Assembly (NCBI GenBank): GCA_963809695.1
Contig: CAWEKI010000010.1
Location: 62,001 to 126,000, forward strand
Source of the DNA: JAGDMJ01 sp963809695
GTDB lineage: Bacteria > Bacteroidota > Ignavibacteria > UBA10030 > UBA6906
Length of the DNA stretch: 64,000 nt
Direction of reading: 5' to 3'
The translations under genes and the position numbers were made by a program. The notes under the pieces were generated by a model. The model saw only the letters and a program-made list of their open reading frames with translations, was not told the DNA's origin and made no database searches. Positions 43,677 through 52,018 of the stretch are shown one piece after another; the stretch's first letter is position 1, and each line of letters begins with the position of its first letter.

Positions 43677-46106
43677 ATGAATTCGAAAATGCTGACATTG
43701 GTCAGTTCGGCTGCTGTGCTCTGTTCCTGTGCATCGGACAAACAGGAACAGCAAAAGCAGACTTCGGGCGACCCCGCTCTCCTGGACCGCACGAGTCTGC
43801 CCATCAAAGAACCAACCCGGCAAACCTATAAGGAGCTTGATGCTCGAAATGTGAAACCACCAGCGCGATTTGATGTAACCGCGCCGAAGGGCGCTCCCAA
43901 CGTGGTGGTCATTTTGATCGATGACATGGGCTTCGGCGCTTCCAGCCGTTTTGGCGGTCCGGTCAATATGCCGAACGCCGAGAAGCTGGCTGCCAGTGGG
44001 CTCAGCTACACACGCTTCCATACGACGGCGCTTTCTTCACCCACGAGAGTGGCATTGCTTACCGGCTACAATCATCACAGCAACAACGCCGGTTCGATCA
44101 TGGAAACCGCCACGATGTTCCCGGGGAACACTGGAGTACGGCCTCAATCGATCACCCCAATGGCTGAAGTGCTTCGCCAGAACGGATACAGTACTGCCGC
44201 ATTTGGCAAATATCACGAGACCCCACCATGGGAAATCTCGATCTCCGGCTCGTTGGACCGCTGGCCCACCCATTCGGGTTTCGATAAGTTCTATGGCTTC
44301 ATTGGCGGAGAGACCAACCAGTGGGCGCCGTTGGTTTATGACGGCGTTACGCAGGTTGAGCTTCCCAAAGATCCGAAATATCACTTCACAACGGACATGA
44401 CCAATCAGGCCATCAGCTGGGTGCGTTTCCAGCAAGCCCTGACACCTGCTAAACCGTTCTTTGTGTATTTCGCTCCCGGTGCCACCCATGCTCCGCACCA
44501 TGCGCCGAGAGAATACATAGCGAAATACAAAGGGAAGTTCGACCAGGGGTGGGACAAAGTGAGGGAGACAACACTGGAGCACCAGAAACAGCTGGGCATT
44601 GTCCCCCCAAACACAAAACTTGCGCCCAAGCCCTCTGACATCAAGGACTGGGACAAACTTTCTGCAGATGAAAAGAAACTATTTGCCCGGCAGATGGAAA
44701 CGTATGCCGGCTTTGGCGAACATGTCGACTTTGAAATTGGGCGCCTTCTTTCAGCTATCGATGATATGGGCGAAATGGATAACACGCTTGTCGTCTACAT
44801 CCTTGGCGACAATGGCGCGAGCGCCGAAGGTCAAATGAACGGAATGTTCAGTGAAATGACATATTTTAACGGTGTTCCTGAAACCGTCCCGGACATGTTG
44901 ATGCATTACGATGAGTGGGGCGGGCCCAGCACCTACCCGCATTACGCAGCCGGATGGGCCGTGGCGATGGATGCGCCGTTCTCATGGACAAAACAAGTTG
45001 CTTCCGACTTCGGTGGAACACGCAATGGCATGATCGTTCACTGGCCGGCAGGCTTCAAAGCCAGGGGAGAGATTCGTACGCAGTTTACTCATGTGATCGA
45101 CATTGCTCCCACCGTTTACGAAGCGACCGGGATCCCGGCGCCCAAGATGGTGAATGGCATCCAGCAAGATCCTATTGAAGGGACAAGTCTGCTCTACACG
45201 TTCAATGATACCGCTGCCAAAGAACGGCACACCGTCCAGTACTTCGAGATGTTTGGCAACAGGAGTATTTACAGGGATGGGTGGATGGCAAGAACCATTC
45301 ACAGAGCGGCCTGGTCGATGAAAGTCTATCATCCATTGGCAGAGGACGTGTGGGAGTTGTATGATTCCAACGAGGATTTCAGTCTGTCCACCGATGTGGC
45401 CTCGAAGAACCCCGACAAGCTAAAGGAACTTCAGGCCTTGTTCATGTCGGAAGCAGAGAAATACCATGTGCTCCCGATTGATGATCGTTTAATGGAAAGA
45501 ACGAATGCGAAATTGGTGGGACGGCCCACAGTTCTTGGTGATAGGACCTCGATCATACTTGGCGAGGGGATGAAAGGGATGGGAGTCGATATTTTCATCG
45601 ACACGAGGAACACCTCCTATACCATTACAAGCATTGTGGACGTGTCCGCAAACAGCAATGGGGTCATGGTTTGCCAGGGTGGGAGATTTGGCGGCTTCTC
45701 GTTCTATGTGAAGAATGGAAAACCATCTTTCACGTATAACTACCTGGGGCTCCAGCAATTTACCGTCGCTTCATCGCAAGCTCTGAAACCGGGCAAGCAT
45801 ACGCTAGTCTATGATTTCAAATATGACGGCGATGGGATGGGAAAAGGGGGAGATGCAACCATCACTGTTGATGGCTCCAAGGCGGCCGGTGGCAGGATCG
45901 GGAAGACACAACCCGGCATATTCTCGGTGGACGACCTCGCCGATGTTGGGACAGATGACGGAACCTGGGTAGCGGACTATGGTGCGTCGGCGCACTTCAG
46001 CGGCCACCTGGAGAAAGTCACGCTGGACGTACACCCGGCAGTTCTCAGCGCGGCTGACAAAGCGAAGGAAGTTGAGATGCATCAAGCGAAGAAGGATGCC
46101 GAATAA
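43677..46106 (+). CDS. Ser-type arylsulfatase lipoprotein 2
   Basis: 809 residues from the ATG at 43677 (AAGGAGC ahead; the frame is open from 43566). A lipobox-like VLCSC is near residue 17. Core motifs are APNVVVILIDDMGFGASSRF, FHTTALSSPTRVALLTGYNHH with Ser120 as the expected formylglycine precursor, AFGKYHETPPWE, VYILGDNGASAEGQMNG and HWPAGFKARGEIRTQFTHV. A C-terminal beta domain similar to sulfatase 1 covers about the last 190 residues (VCQGGRFGGFSFYVKNGKPS). It is 103 bp after the maturase and followed by a strong hairpin at 46151. The substrate is unknown; bulky sulfated sugars or aryl sulfates are typical for the group. Confidence 0.93.
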   Translation: MNSKMLTLVSSAAVLCSCASDKQEQQKQTSGDPALLDRTSLPIKEPTRQTYKELDARNVKPPARFDVTAPKGAPNVVVILIDDMGFGASSRFGGPVNMPNAEKLAASGLSYTRFHTTALSSPTRVALLTGYNHHSNNAGSIMETATMFPGNTGVRPQSITPMAEVLRQNGYSTAAFGKYHETPPWEISISGSLDRWPTHSGFDKFYGFIGGETNQWAPLVYDGVTQVELPKDPKYHFTTDMTNQAISWVRFQQALTPAKPFFVYFAPGATHAPHHAPREYIAKYKGKFDQGWDKVRETTLEHQKQLGIVPPNTKLAPKPSDIKDWDKLSADEKKLFARQMETYAGFGEHVDFEIGRLLSAIDDMGEMDNTLVVYILGDNGASAEGQMNGMFSEMTYFNGVPETVPDMLMHYDEWGGPSTYPHYAAGWAVAMDAPFSWTKQVASDFGGTRNGMIVHWPAGFKARGEIRTQFTHVIDIAPTVYEATGIPAPKMVNGIQQDPIEGTSLLYTFNDTAAKERHTVQYFEMFGNRSIYRDGWMARTIHRAAWSMKVYHPLAEDVWELYDSNEDFSLSTDVASKNPDKLKELQALFMSEAEKYHVLPIDDRLMERTNAKLVGRPTVLGDRTSIILGEGMKGMGVDIFIDTRNTSYTITSIVDVSANSNGVMVCQGGRFGGFSFYVKNGKPSFTYNYLGLQQFTVASSQALKPGKHTLVYDFKYDGDGMGKGGDATITVDGSKAAGGRIGKTQPGIFSVDDLADVGTDDGTWVADYGASAHFSGHLEKVTLDVHPAVLSAADKAKEVEMHQAKKDAE

Positions 46107-46150
46107 ATTGTCCCCTGGCCTTCCGCAATAAGAATCCTGAACCGGGGAGT

Positions 46151-46176
46151 CGTGCAGGCTGAACAATGCCTGCACG
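46151..46176 (+). terminator. Stem-loop after sulfatase 2
   Basis: CGTGCAGGC at 46151-46159 pairs perfectly with GCCTGCACG at 46168-46176 with an 8-nt loop; TCTGTATGTTC follows. It probably ends the sulfatase operon. Confidence 0.65.
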
Positions 46177-46216
46177 TCTGTATGTTCTATATCAAATCTA
46201 AGAAAGGGTACCATCG

Positions 46217-46705
46217 ATGAAACTTCTCCCCCTCACCTTCGCGCTTCTCTTGCTCGCGTCGGTCTCCGCCTCTGCCCAGGCGATCTCGTTCGGTCTTGGC
46301 GCAAACGTGACATTCCCCTCTGCTGAACTCAAAGACAACGTGGCAACGGGATACGGCGCGACTGCGCTGGTGAAGTTCGGTCTGCTTCCGCTTGTGGACC
46401 TTACCGGAGGAATTGAGTACGTCAAGTTCACCAGCAAAGACCTCACAGCCGGCCAGTCTGGTACGGGGTCGGCATTCGGGATTCTGGTCGGAGGGCGGAT
46501 GAGTATTCTTGCGGTCGGGTACTTTGGTGCTGAGACGGGTACCTATTCATTTACAACGACGATCGAGGGAAGCGACAACAGCTATACCAAGGGCTTTTTC
46601 GCTCCGATGGTCGGCGTCAAATTCTCGATGTTCGATTTCGGCGCAAGGTACGTTTCGGCGGGGAACGACAGCTTCTGGGTATTGCGCGGGTTGGTGTGGC
46701 TGTAA
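46217..46705 (+). CDS. Small outer-membrane beta-barrel protein
   Basis: 162 residues. Signal peptide LPLTFALLLLASVSASAQ, then eight predicted strands (ISFGLGANVTFPSAELKDN, VDLTGGIEYVKFTSKDL, FGARYVSAGNDSFWVLRGL) ending VWL. It is a small OmpA/OmpW-like barrel without a recognisable family. A monocistronic arrangement is suggested by hairpins on both sides. Confidence 0.72.
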   Translation: MKLLPLTFALLLLASVSASAQAISFGLGANVTFPSAELKDNVATGYGATALVKFGLLPLVDLTGGIEYVKFTSKDLTAGQSGTGSAFGILVGGRMSILAVGYFGAETGTYSFTTTIEGSDNSYTKGFFAPMVGVKFSMFDFGARYVSAGNDSFWVLRGLVWL

Positions 46706-46748
46706 AAAGGTCAGATCTCTGATTCGGTTGTGGCGGCAAAGGAACCAC

Positions 46749-46787
46749 AACTCGCCCCGCCACGGATTGCCCTGGCGGGGCAGAGTT
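46749..46787 (+). terminator. Long hairpin after small barrel gene
   Basis: AACTC-g-CCCCGCCA (46749-46762) pairs with TGGCGGGG-ca-GAGTT (46773-46787): 8 + 5 bp with a 10-nt loop. There is no T-run after it, so it could also be a structured RNA end. It lies 44 bp after the stop. Confidence 0.6.
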
Positions 46788-46910
46788 GGTAGTCAGTCAT
46801 TCGAACGACAAAGCGAGTGGGCGAGCATGCAGGATCTTTCCGATATGCTCACAATCCAATAACAGGATATGGATGCCGGTCTGTACCTCCTTGACCAATC
46901 ACAACTGTTT

Positions 46911-46932
46911 ACTGACTACTAGCTACTGACGA
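46911..46932. repeat. actgactactagctactgacga tract
   Basis: An inverted and tandem ACTGACTACTAG-type tract, related to the agtagtcag tracts elsewhere in the window, directly before the ribosome site of the next gene. Confidence 0.35.
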
Positions 46933-46956
46933 CTTTCTTACAAAGGAGCGATGACA

Positions 46957-49263
46957 ATGAAACCCGTTTTGTTATCTGCGATTATTCTTGTGGGGATGGT
47001 GTCGCATGGTGCATCCCAGGATATCAAGTGGCCCAGACAGCTCACGAATGAGGGCTCAGTGCTCACCATGTTCCAACCACAGGTGCAAAGCTGGGAAAAT
47101 TACAAGACACTGGATTTCCGGTTGGCTTTTTCGCTGAAGCCAGCCGGGGGCAAAGAGGCGTTGGGTGTGTTGTATATGAAAGCCGCTACAGACGCAGATA
47201 TGGAGACCCACAGAGTTCAAATCAAAGAGCTGACACTTACAAAAACCAACTTCCCTTCGTTGGACACCGAGCAAGCCGGGAAGATGGGGACCATTGTGCG
47301 TTCGTTTTTTTCGCCTGACCGAACGCTGGAAATATCCGTAGAGCAAGTTGTGGCATGTACCCCGAAGGAAGATTCGGTATCAACCGTGCCTGTCAACAAT
47401 GATCCCCCGGTAATTTTTGTAAGCAAGCGCCCGACCATCTTGCTGCAGCTCGACGGGGCGCCCGTGAAGGGCGCAGCGGGCAAGGAAGGGCTGGAATTTA
47501 TCGTCAATGTCAACTACCCGCTTTTCCTTGACGTACAGAAGAGCACGTACTACCTGTACGACGGACTGGAATGGCAGAAGGGAGAAGGTGTGGAGGGACC
47601 ATGGTCTTTTACCAGCGCGCTGCCAACATTCTTGGTCAATCTGGCGAAGGATACAGCCTGGTCGTTCTTGAAAGGACTGATTCCGGCAGTCACCAGTCCG
47701 AACAAGAAGATGCCACAGATCTTTTCCTCGCAGAGCCTGGCCGAGTTGATCCTGTTTGAAGGCGAACCTGAATTCAAAGCGGTCAGCGGCACGTCGCTGA
47801 AATATGCCAGCAACACGAACAGCGATATCTTTTTCTGTTCCTCTGACAAACAATACTATTTTCTTACGGCTGGGCGTTGGTTTAGCGCCCCGGGTTTCAA
47901 CGGGCCATGGACCTTTGCAACCACGACATTGCCGCCCGACTTTTCGAAGATACCAGCTAGCAGTCCCGCGTCAAACATCCTGGCTTTTGTTCCGGGCACG
48001 GAACAGGCAAAAGATGCGGTGATGATCGCACAGATCCCTACGACAGTACAGGTGAATGCTGCAGAGGCTGCGAAGCAGGTACACATCGTGTATTCAGGCG
48101 AACCGCAGTTCAAGCCCATCGACAGTACTTCTTTGTACTATGCGGTGAACACAGCAGACAAAGTGATCAAAGTGAGCAGTAACGAATACTATGCCTGCGT
48201 CAAGGGGATCTGGTTTGTATCAACTACATCTACTGGCCCCTGGCAGACTGCCACGTCTGTGCCTCCGGCAATCTACTCCATGCCTCCCAGTTCACCAGTT
48301 TACAATGTGACCTATGTGACGCAAACTGTGGTAAATACGACCACGGTTCAGTCCACCTACACTTCAGGCTACATGGGCGTCTATGTTGTGGGCGCACCGT
48401 CGGGAGTCATCATCGTTTCAGGAACCGGATACTACTATCCACCATACTACTACTATCCACCGTATGGATATCCGGTATACTATCATTATCCCTGTACATA
48501 CGGAGTGTATGCTTACCATCCATATCCCTATGGAGGGGTGGCGTACCATGCATCGTACAATCCTCACACGGGTACCTATGCGCGAAGTGCCACAGCGTAT
48601 GGACCGTATGGCAGTGCGACCGTGGCCCAGGGGTACAATCCATACACAGGAACGGCTGCAAGGGGCGCTTCGGTTTCTACTCCATACGGTTCTCGTTCTG
48701 CAGCACAAGCCTACAATCCCTACACCGGTGCGAGTGCAGCCACCCGGCAGGGATCGAACCCTTATGCGCAATGGGGTGCAACGACGGTCTCCAAAGGTGG
48801 ACAGACCGCAAGCGCTGCACACGTATCGACCGCAAATGGCACCGCTGTCAAGACTTCCGGGGGCGATATGTATGCTGCGTCAAACGGAAACGTTTACAAG
48901 AACACCGGAAACGGCTGGGAGGAAGCCTCGAAGCCGCAGGGCCAGGGTGGTGCCTCGAGTGGAAACAAGCCCACACAAACCAGCGCAGCATCTGCCAGCA
49001 AGGCCCCACAGACCAATGCAACATCAACCAAGCAACCAACCGCGCAGCTGTCGGGAGTTCCGACGAAGCAGGGAGCTACGCAGCAACCGGTAGGCGCTGG
49101 CAGCTTGAATACGGCTGGAGGGAAGAGCTTCAATTCGCAAGAGCTCAACAAAGAGGCGCAGAACAGGCAGCGGGGAAATGCCCAGGCTCAACAGTATCAG
49201 AGTAATAAAGCGTCCAGCGGAGCCCAGAGTGCAAGATCATCAGGCGGCGGTAGACACAGATGA
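46957..49263 (+). CDS. Large secreted protein with Tyr/Pro-rich and YNPYTG repeats
   Basis: About 768 residues (ATG 46957 has AAGGAG at 8 nt; ATG 46951 is also in frame). Signal peptide LLSAIILVGMVSHGASQ. The N-terminal 450 residues contain repeated units with the pattern FEGEPEFKAVSGTSLKYASN / YSGEPQFKPIDSTSLYYAVN and a Trp-phased ending (GRWFSAPGFNGPWTFAT, GIWFVSTTSTGPWQTAT). A Tyr/Pro-rich low-complexity stretch follows (YYYPPYYYYPPYGYPVYYHY), then spaced YNPHTGTYARSATAYGPYG, YNPYTGTAARGASVSTPYG and YNPYTGASAATRQGSN units, and a Gln/Ser/Thr-rich tail. It looks like a cell-surface or secreted structural protein also seen in environmental Proteobacteria. Function unknown. Confidence 0.75.
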   Translation: MKPVLLSAIILVGMVSHGASQDIKWPRQLTNEGSVLTMFQPQVQSWENYKTLDFRLAFSLKPAGGKEALGVLYMKAATDADMETHRVQIKELTLTKTNFPSLDTEQAGKMGTIVRSFFSPDRTLEISVEQVVACTPKEDSVSTVPVNNDPPVIFVSKRPTILLQLDGAPVKGAAGKEGLEFIVNVNYPLFLDVQKSTYYLYDGLEWQKGEGVEGPWSFTSALPTFLVNLAKDTAWSFLKGLIPAVTSPNKKMPQIFSSQSLAELILFEGEPEFKAVSGTSLKYASNTNSDIFFCSSDKQYYFLTAGRWFSAPGFNGPWTFATTTLPPDFSKIPASSPASNILAFVPGTEQAKDAVMIAQIPTTVQVNAAEAAKQVHIVYSGEPQFKPIDSTSLYYAVNTADKVIKVSSNEYYACVKGIWFVSTTSTGPWQTATSVPPAIYSMPPSSPVYNVTYVTQTVVNTTTVQSTYTSGYMGVYVVGAPSGVIIVSGTGYYYPPYYYYPPYGYPVYYHYPCTYGVYAYHPYPYGGVAYHASYNPHTGTYARSATAYGPYGSATVAQGYNPYTGTAARGASVSTPYGSRSAAQAYNPYTGASAATRQGSNPYAQWGATTVSKGGQTASAAHVSTANGTAVKTSGGDMYAASNGNVYKNTGNGWEEASKPQGQGGASSGNKPTQTSAASASKAPQTNATSTKQPTAQLSGVPTKQGATQQPVGAGSLNTAGGKSFNSQELNKEAQNRQRGNAQAQQYQSNKASSGAQSARSSGGGRHR

Positions 49264-49330
49264 TAATGAAGTCAGTGACTTGAACGGTCATGTGCGTGTG
49301 CCGGCCTTACATTAGGAAGATCGCTCCCTG

Positions 49331-49384
49331 TGTCGTCCTGAAATGCTCTTGGTCAGGACCTGTCAACGACGTCAGTGACAGGTC
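49331..49384. promoter_or_regulatory. 28-bp interrupted palindrome and shared repeat before activator 2
   Basis: GACCTGTCA (49357-49365) is followed by ten bases centred on GACGTC and by TGACAGGTC (49376-49384): a 9-bp perfect inverted repeat with a palindromic core. The left part belongs to a 35-bp sequence (49331-49365, starting TGTCGTCCTGAAATGCTC) that recurs at 62752-62786 with 29 of 35 matches. It lies 117 bp before the activator 2 start and could be its operator or a stem-loop after the preceding gene. Confidence 0.5.
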
Positions 49385-49500
49385 ATTCATTGCAACTTCC
49401 ACATTTTTTTCCCCACGATGCAGATTATTGCAGCACTCTCTTCCTCTACATGCATTTTGATCAGCTCAGCTGAGGGCCGGACGGGACCTCCAGAGGCTAA

Positions 49501-51501
49501 GTGACGGGACCAGATCAGAACCAACGAGACAAAGGTACCGAGGCACACCTTCGGTTTGAGATGCTGCTTACGGATATCTCTTCCCGTTTCCTTGGATTGA
49601 TCCCCCAGGATGTCGACTCGGAAATCAACAATGCGCTCAGGAAGATACTGGAATTCTTCGATTCTAATATATGCAGTCTGGCGAACATCAATCCGCACAC
49701 GAATGAAGGCATTCTGACGCACCTGCAAGTTACTCCCGACATTCCGGTGATGCCCGGGAAAATAAACTATGCACCTTTGACTCCGTGGAGATTTGCCCGG
49801 CTTGTCCAGGGGGAGATCCTCCTCATGAACAACCCCGACGAGCTGCCGCTGGAAGCGGAGCTCGACCGCCGTGCCTCTGACGCGTTGGGGATTCAGGCGG
49901 CCCTGATCATCCCCGTGCAGATCGAAGGGATGACGCGCTACGCACTTCATCTGGCATTTACCCGCCCGGGACCTCCCTGGTTGGCGCAGTACATTCCCAG
50001 GCTGAAGGTGTTCGCGGATTTTCTAGCGACTGCCCTGGACCGGAGCCGGGCGATCACTGCGATTCAGGAGGCGGTCAGGGCCTTAAAGGAATCAGAGATC
50101 CGTCTGGAACTCGCGGCAGGTCTCGCTGGAGCTGGCTTGTGGGACCTCGACTTGAACAACAACACGATCTGGAGAACGCCACGCACGAGCGAACTCTACG
50201 GATTGAATTCAGAAGAAGTGGTCAATCTTGAGAAGATATTCACTTTGGTTCATCCTGATGACGCCGGAGATCTGAAACGGGCGTTGGAGCAAGCACTTCA
50301 TACAGGGACGGATCTAAAAATCGAATACCGTATCGTGGTTCCGGGGGGCGAAGTGCGGTGGCTTGCTGTCCGGGGAGCCCGGTCGCCCGAGTCATTCGGC
50401 GGTGGCAAACACTTCCTGGGCGTCTCGATTGATATTACGGAACGGAAGACCGCAGAAGAAGTAGCCATACGTTCTCATCAAGAAATCAAGCGGTTAAATG
50501 AACTACTGGAAGATGAGACCCGCTATCTAAGGCAAGAGATTAATCTTTCCTACCCACACGAGGAAATCGTCGGCATAAGTGAGGCAATCCGAACCGTGCT
50601 TCACAAGATCGAACAGGTGGCGACGACCGACTCCACGGTATTGATCACGGGTGAAACGGGGACGGGGAAAGAGCTCGTGGCCCGGGCGATTCATGGCCTG
50701 AGCAAACGGAAGGACAAGTTAATGGTGAAGGTCGATTGCGCATCGCTTCCTTCGACTTTGATTGAAAGTGAACTCTTCGGCCGTGAACGCGGGGCCTACA
50801 CCGGCGCGATGACCAAGCAGAGCGGCCGCTTCCAGCTTGCGGACAAGGGAACGATCTTCTTAGATGAGATCGGTGAACTGGCCAAGGAGACGCAAGGGAA
50901 ACTCCTTCGGGTTCTGCAGGAGGGGTGTTTTGAGGTCCTGGGCAGTCCGAAGACCGTGACGGTCGATGTCCGTGTCATTGCGGCCACCAACCGGGATCTT
51001 CTCAAAGAGGTGAACGAAGGACGGTTCCGAGAGGATTTGTACTATCGGCTAGAGGTCTTTCCCGTTGAGGTACCCTCTCTACGCAACCGACCGGAGGACA
51101 TACCCATGCTCGTCTGGCACTTCGTGGAAAAATTCTGCCGGGAGATGCGCAAGGACATCCGTCGCATCCCGAAGGAAACGATGGACGCCTTGGTACGCCA
51201 CCCCTGGCCGGGCAACGTCCGGGAACTCAAGAATCTCATCGAGCAGGCCTTCATTGTTAGTCCGGCAGATCTGCTCGTCGTGCGCTTGCCGAAATCTCGC
51301 CCTCGCGAGGTGAGTTCTCCTCGGACACTGGAGGGCGTGGAAAGGCGCCACATCCTTAGTGTCCTGGAGCAGACCCGCTGGCGCATCAAAGGGCAGGAAG
51401 GGGCCGCGGCGTTGCTGGGATTGAATCCCTCCAGCCTCTATTCGAAAATGAAAAAACTCGGAATTCCGTCTAAGCATAAAAAGGACGGCCTAACGTCCTA
51501 G
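49501..51501 (+). CDS. Sigma-54-dependent activator 2 (GAF-PAS-AAA+-Fis)
   Basis: 666-residue enhancer-binding protein, paralogue of activator 1. A GAF-like sensor is at about 15-190 (RFEMLLTDISSRFLGLIPQD ... IIPVQIEGMTRYALHLAF) and a PAS/PAC at about 200-320 (LAAGLAGAGLWDLDLNNNTI ... FLGVSIDITERKTAEE). AAA+ has Walker A GETGTGKE near 383, loop GAYTGA near 431, Walker B IFLDEIGEL near 453 and RHPWPGNVREL near 567. The Fis helix-turn-helix is at about 620-655 (AALLGLNPSSLYSKMKKLGI). The sensor halves of the two activators are much less alike than the AAA+ and Fis parts, so they may sense different signals. The GTG start at 49501 is the first in frame. The 3' end overlaps a class 2 upstream block. 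Confidence 0.92.
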   Translation: MTGPDQNQRDKGTEAHLRFEMLLTDISSRFLGLIPQDVDSEINNALRKILEFFDSNICSLANINPHTNEGILTHLQVTPDIPVMPGKINYAPLTPWRFARLVQGEILLMNNPDELPLEAELDRRASDALGIQAALIIPVQIEGMTRYALHLAFTRPGPPWLAQYIPRLKVFADFLATALDRSRAITAIQEAVRALKESEIRLELAAGLAGAGLWDLDLNNNTIWRTPRTSELYGLNSEEVVNLEKIFTLVHPDDAGDLKRALEQALHTGTDLKIEYRIVVPGGEVRWLAVRGARSPESFGGGKHFLGVSIDITERKTAEEVAIRSHQEIKRLNELLEDETRYLRQEINLSYPHEEIVGISEAIRTVLHKIEQVATTDSTVLITGETGTGKELVARAIHGLSKRKDKLMVKVDCASLPSTLIESELFGRERGAYTGAMTKQSGRFQLADKGTIFLDEIGELAKETQGKLLRVLQEGCFEVLGSPKTVTVDVRVIAATNRDLLKEVNEGRFREDLYYRLEVFPVEVPSLRNRPEDIPMLVWHFVEKFCREMRKDIRRIPKETMDALVRHPWPGNVRELKNLIEQAFIVSPADLLVVRLPKSRPREVSSPRTLEGVERRHILSVLEQTRWRIKGQEGAAALLGLNPSSLYSKMKKLGIPSKHKKDGLTS

Positions 51502-51628
51502 GGCGACATTCCATCTCCTCTGTCCAACGTTCTCCTTCCCCGGGTTTCTCGTCAACCCATCTAACTCATTGTCTCCAAACGATTTGTTACCCCTGGTATC
51601 TCTCCCGAACTTTGGTATGGAAAATGCA
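51480..51628 (+). promoter_or_regulatory. Class 2 upstream block plus sigma-54-like promoter (before ABM2)
   Basis: Block 51480-51510 (AAAGGACGGCC, TAACGTCCTAGGGCG, ACATT) overlaps the activator 2 stop. AGGACG and CGTCCT form a perfect 6-bp inverted repeat with a 6-bp spacer. About 103 bp later is TGGTAT at 51613-51618, GGAAA, and ATGCA at 51624-51628, a good -24/-12 match with an intact GC. The copy at 33202 has identical spacing. Expected start of transcription is near 51639, only 2-3 bases before the ABM2 ATG. Confidence 0.65.
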
Positions 51629-51640
51629 TGTACAGCAGGC

Positions 51641-51970
51641 ATGTATCTCACTATAGTGCGAATATTTCCCAATACGAGCGAGTTGGAAAAAGCGCGAGAC
51701 TTTCTCGCGGGACTGCTCGGGCCCACTCGCGTTCTACCAGGCTGCCTGGGTTGCACTTTGGGGAGGGAAACTGATCCGGACGCCCTCATGTTCATGGAGA
51801 CTTGGGCATCTCGGGATGACCTTCTGCGGCGGGTAAGATCGAATGGTTATGCGAAGATCCTGACCACAATGGAACTCTCGCTCTCCAAACCTGACGTCCA
51901 CGTATATGAGATCGTCAAACAGCAAGGGTTGGAGTTGATCGAAGGAGTCCGGTTGGGAGATCAGAATTAG
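51641..51970 (+). CDS. ABM-fold (quinol monooxygenase-like) small protein 2
   Basis: 109 residues from the ATG at 51641 (the frame opens at 51569 but crosses the promoter). It has the strand-helix-strand pattern of ABM proteins: MYLTIVRIFPNTSELEKARD, VLPGCLGCTLGRETDPDALM, FMETWASRDDLLRRVRSNGY and VHVYEIVKQQGLELIEGVRL. Similar to ABM1 in the W-(A/E)-S-(R/H) segment and the E-(I/V)-x-x-x-G-(L/M)-E-(L/M)-IE ending. No Shine-Dalgarno is obvious, and the predicted start site is almost at the ATG, so the mRNA may be leaderless. Enzymatic role unknown. Confidence 0.75.
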   Translation: MYLTIVRIFPNTSELEKARDFLAGLLGPTRVLPGCLGCTLGRETDPDALMFMETWASRDDLLRRVRSNGYAKILTTMELSLSKPDVHVYEIVKQQGLELIEGVRLGDQN

Positions 51971-52018
51971 CGCCCAAAGAACTAGACTAACATCATAGCA
52001 ACCAAAGGAGCAATGATA

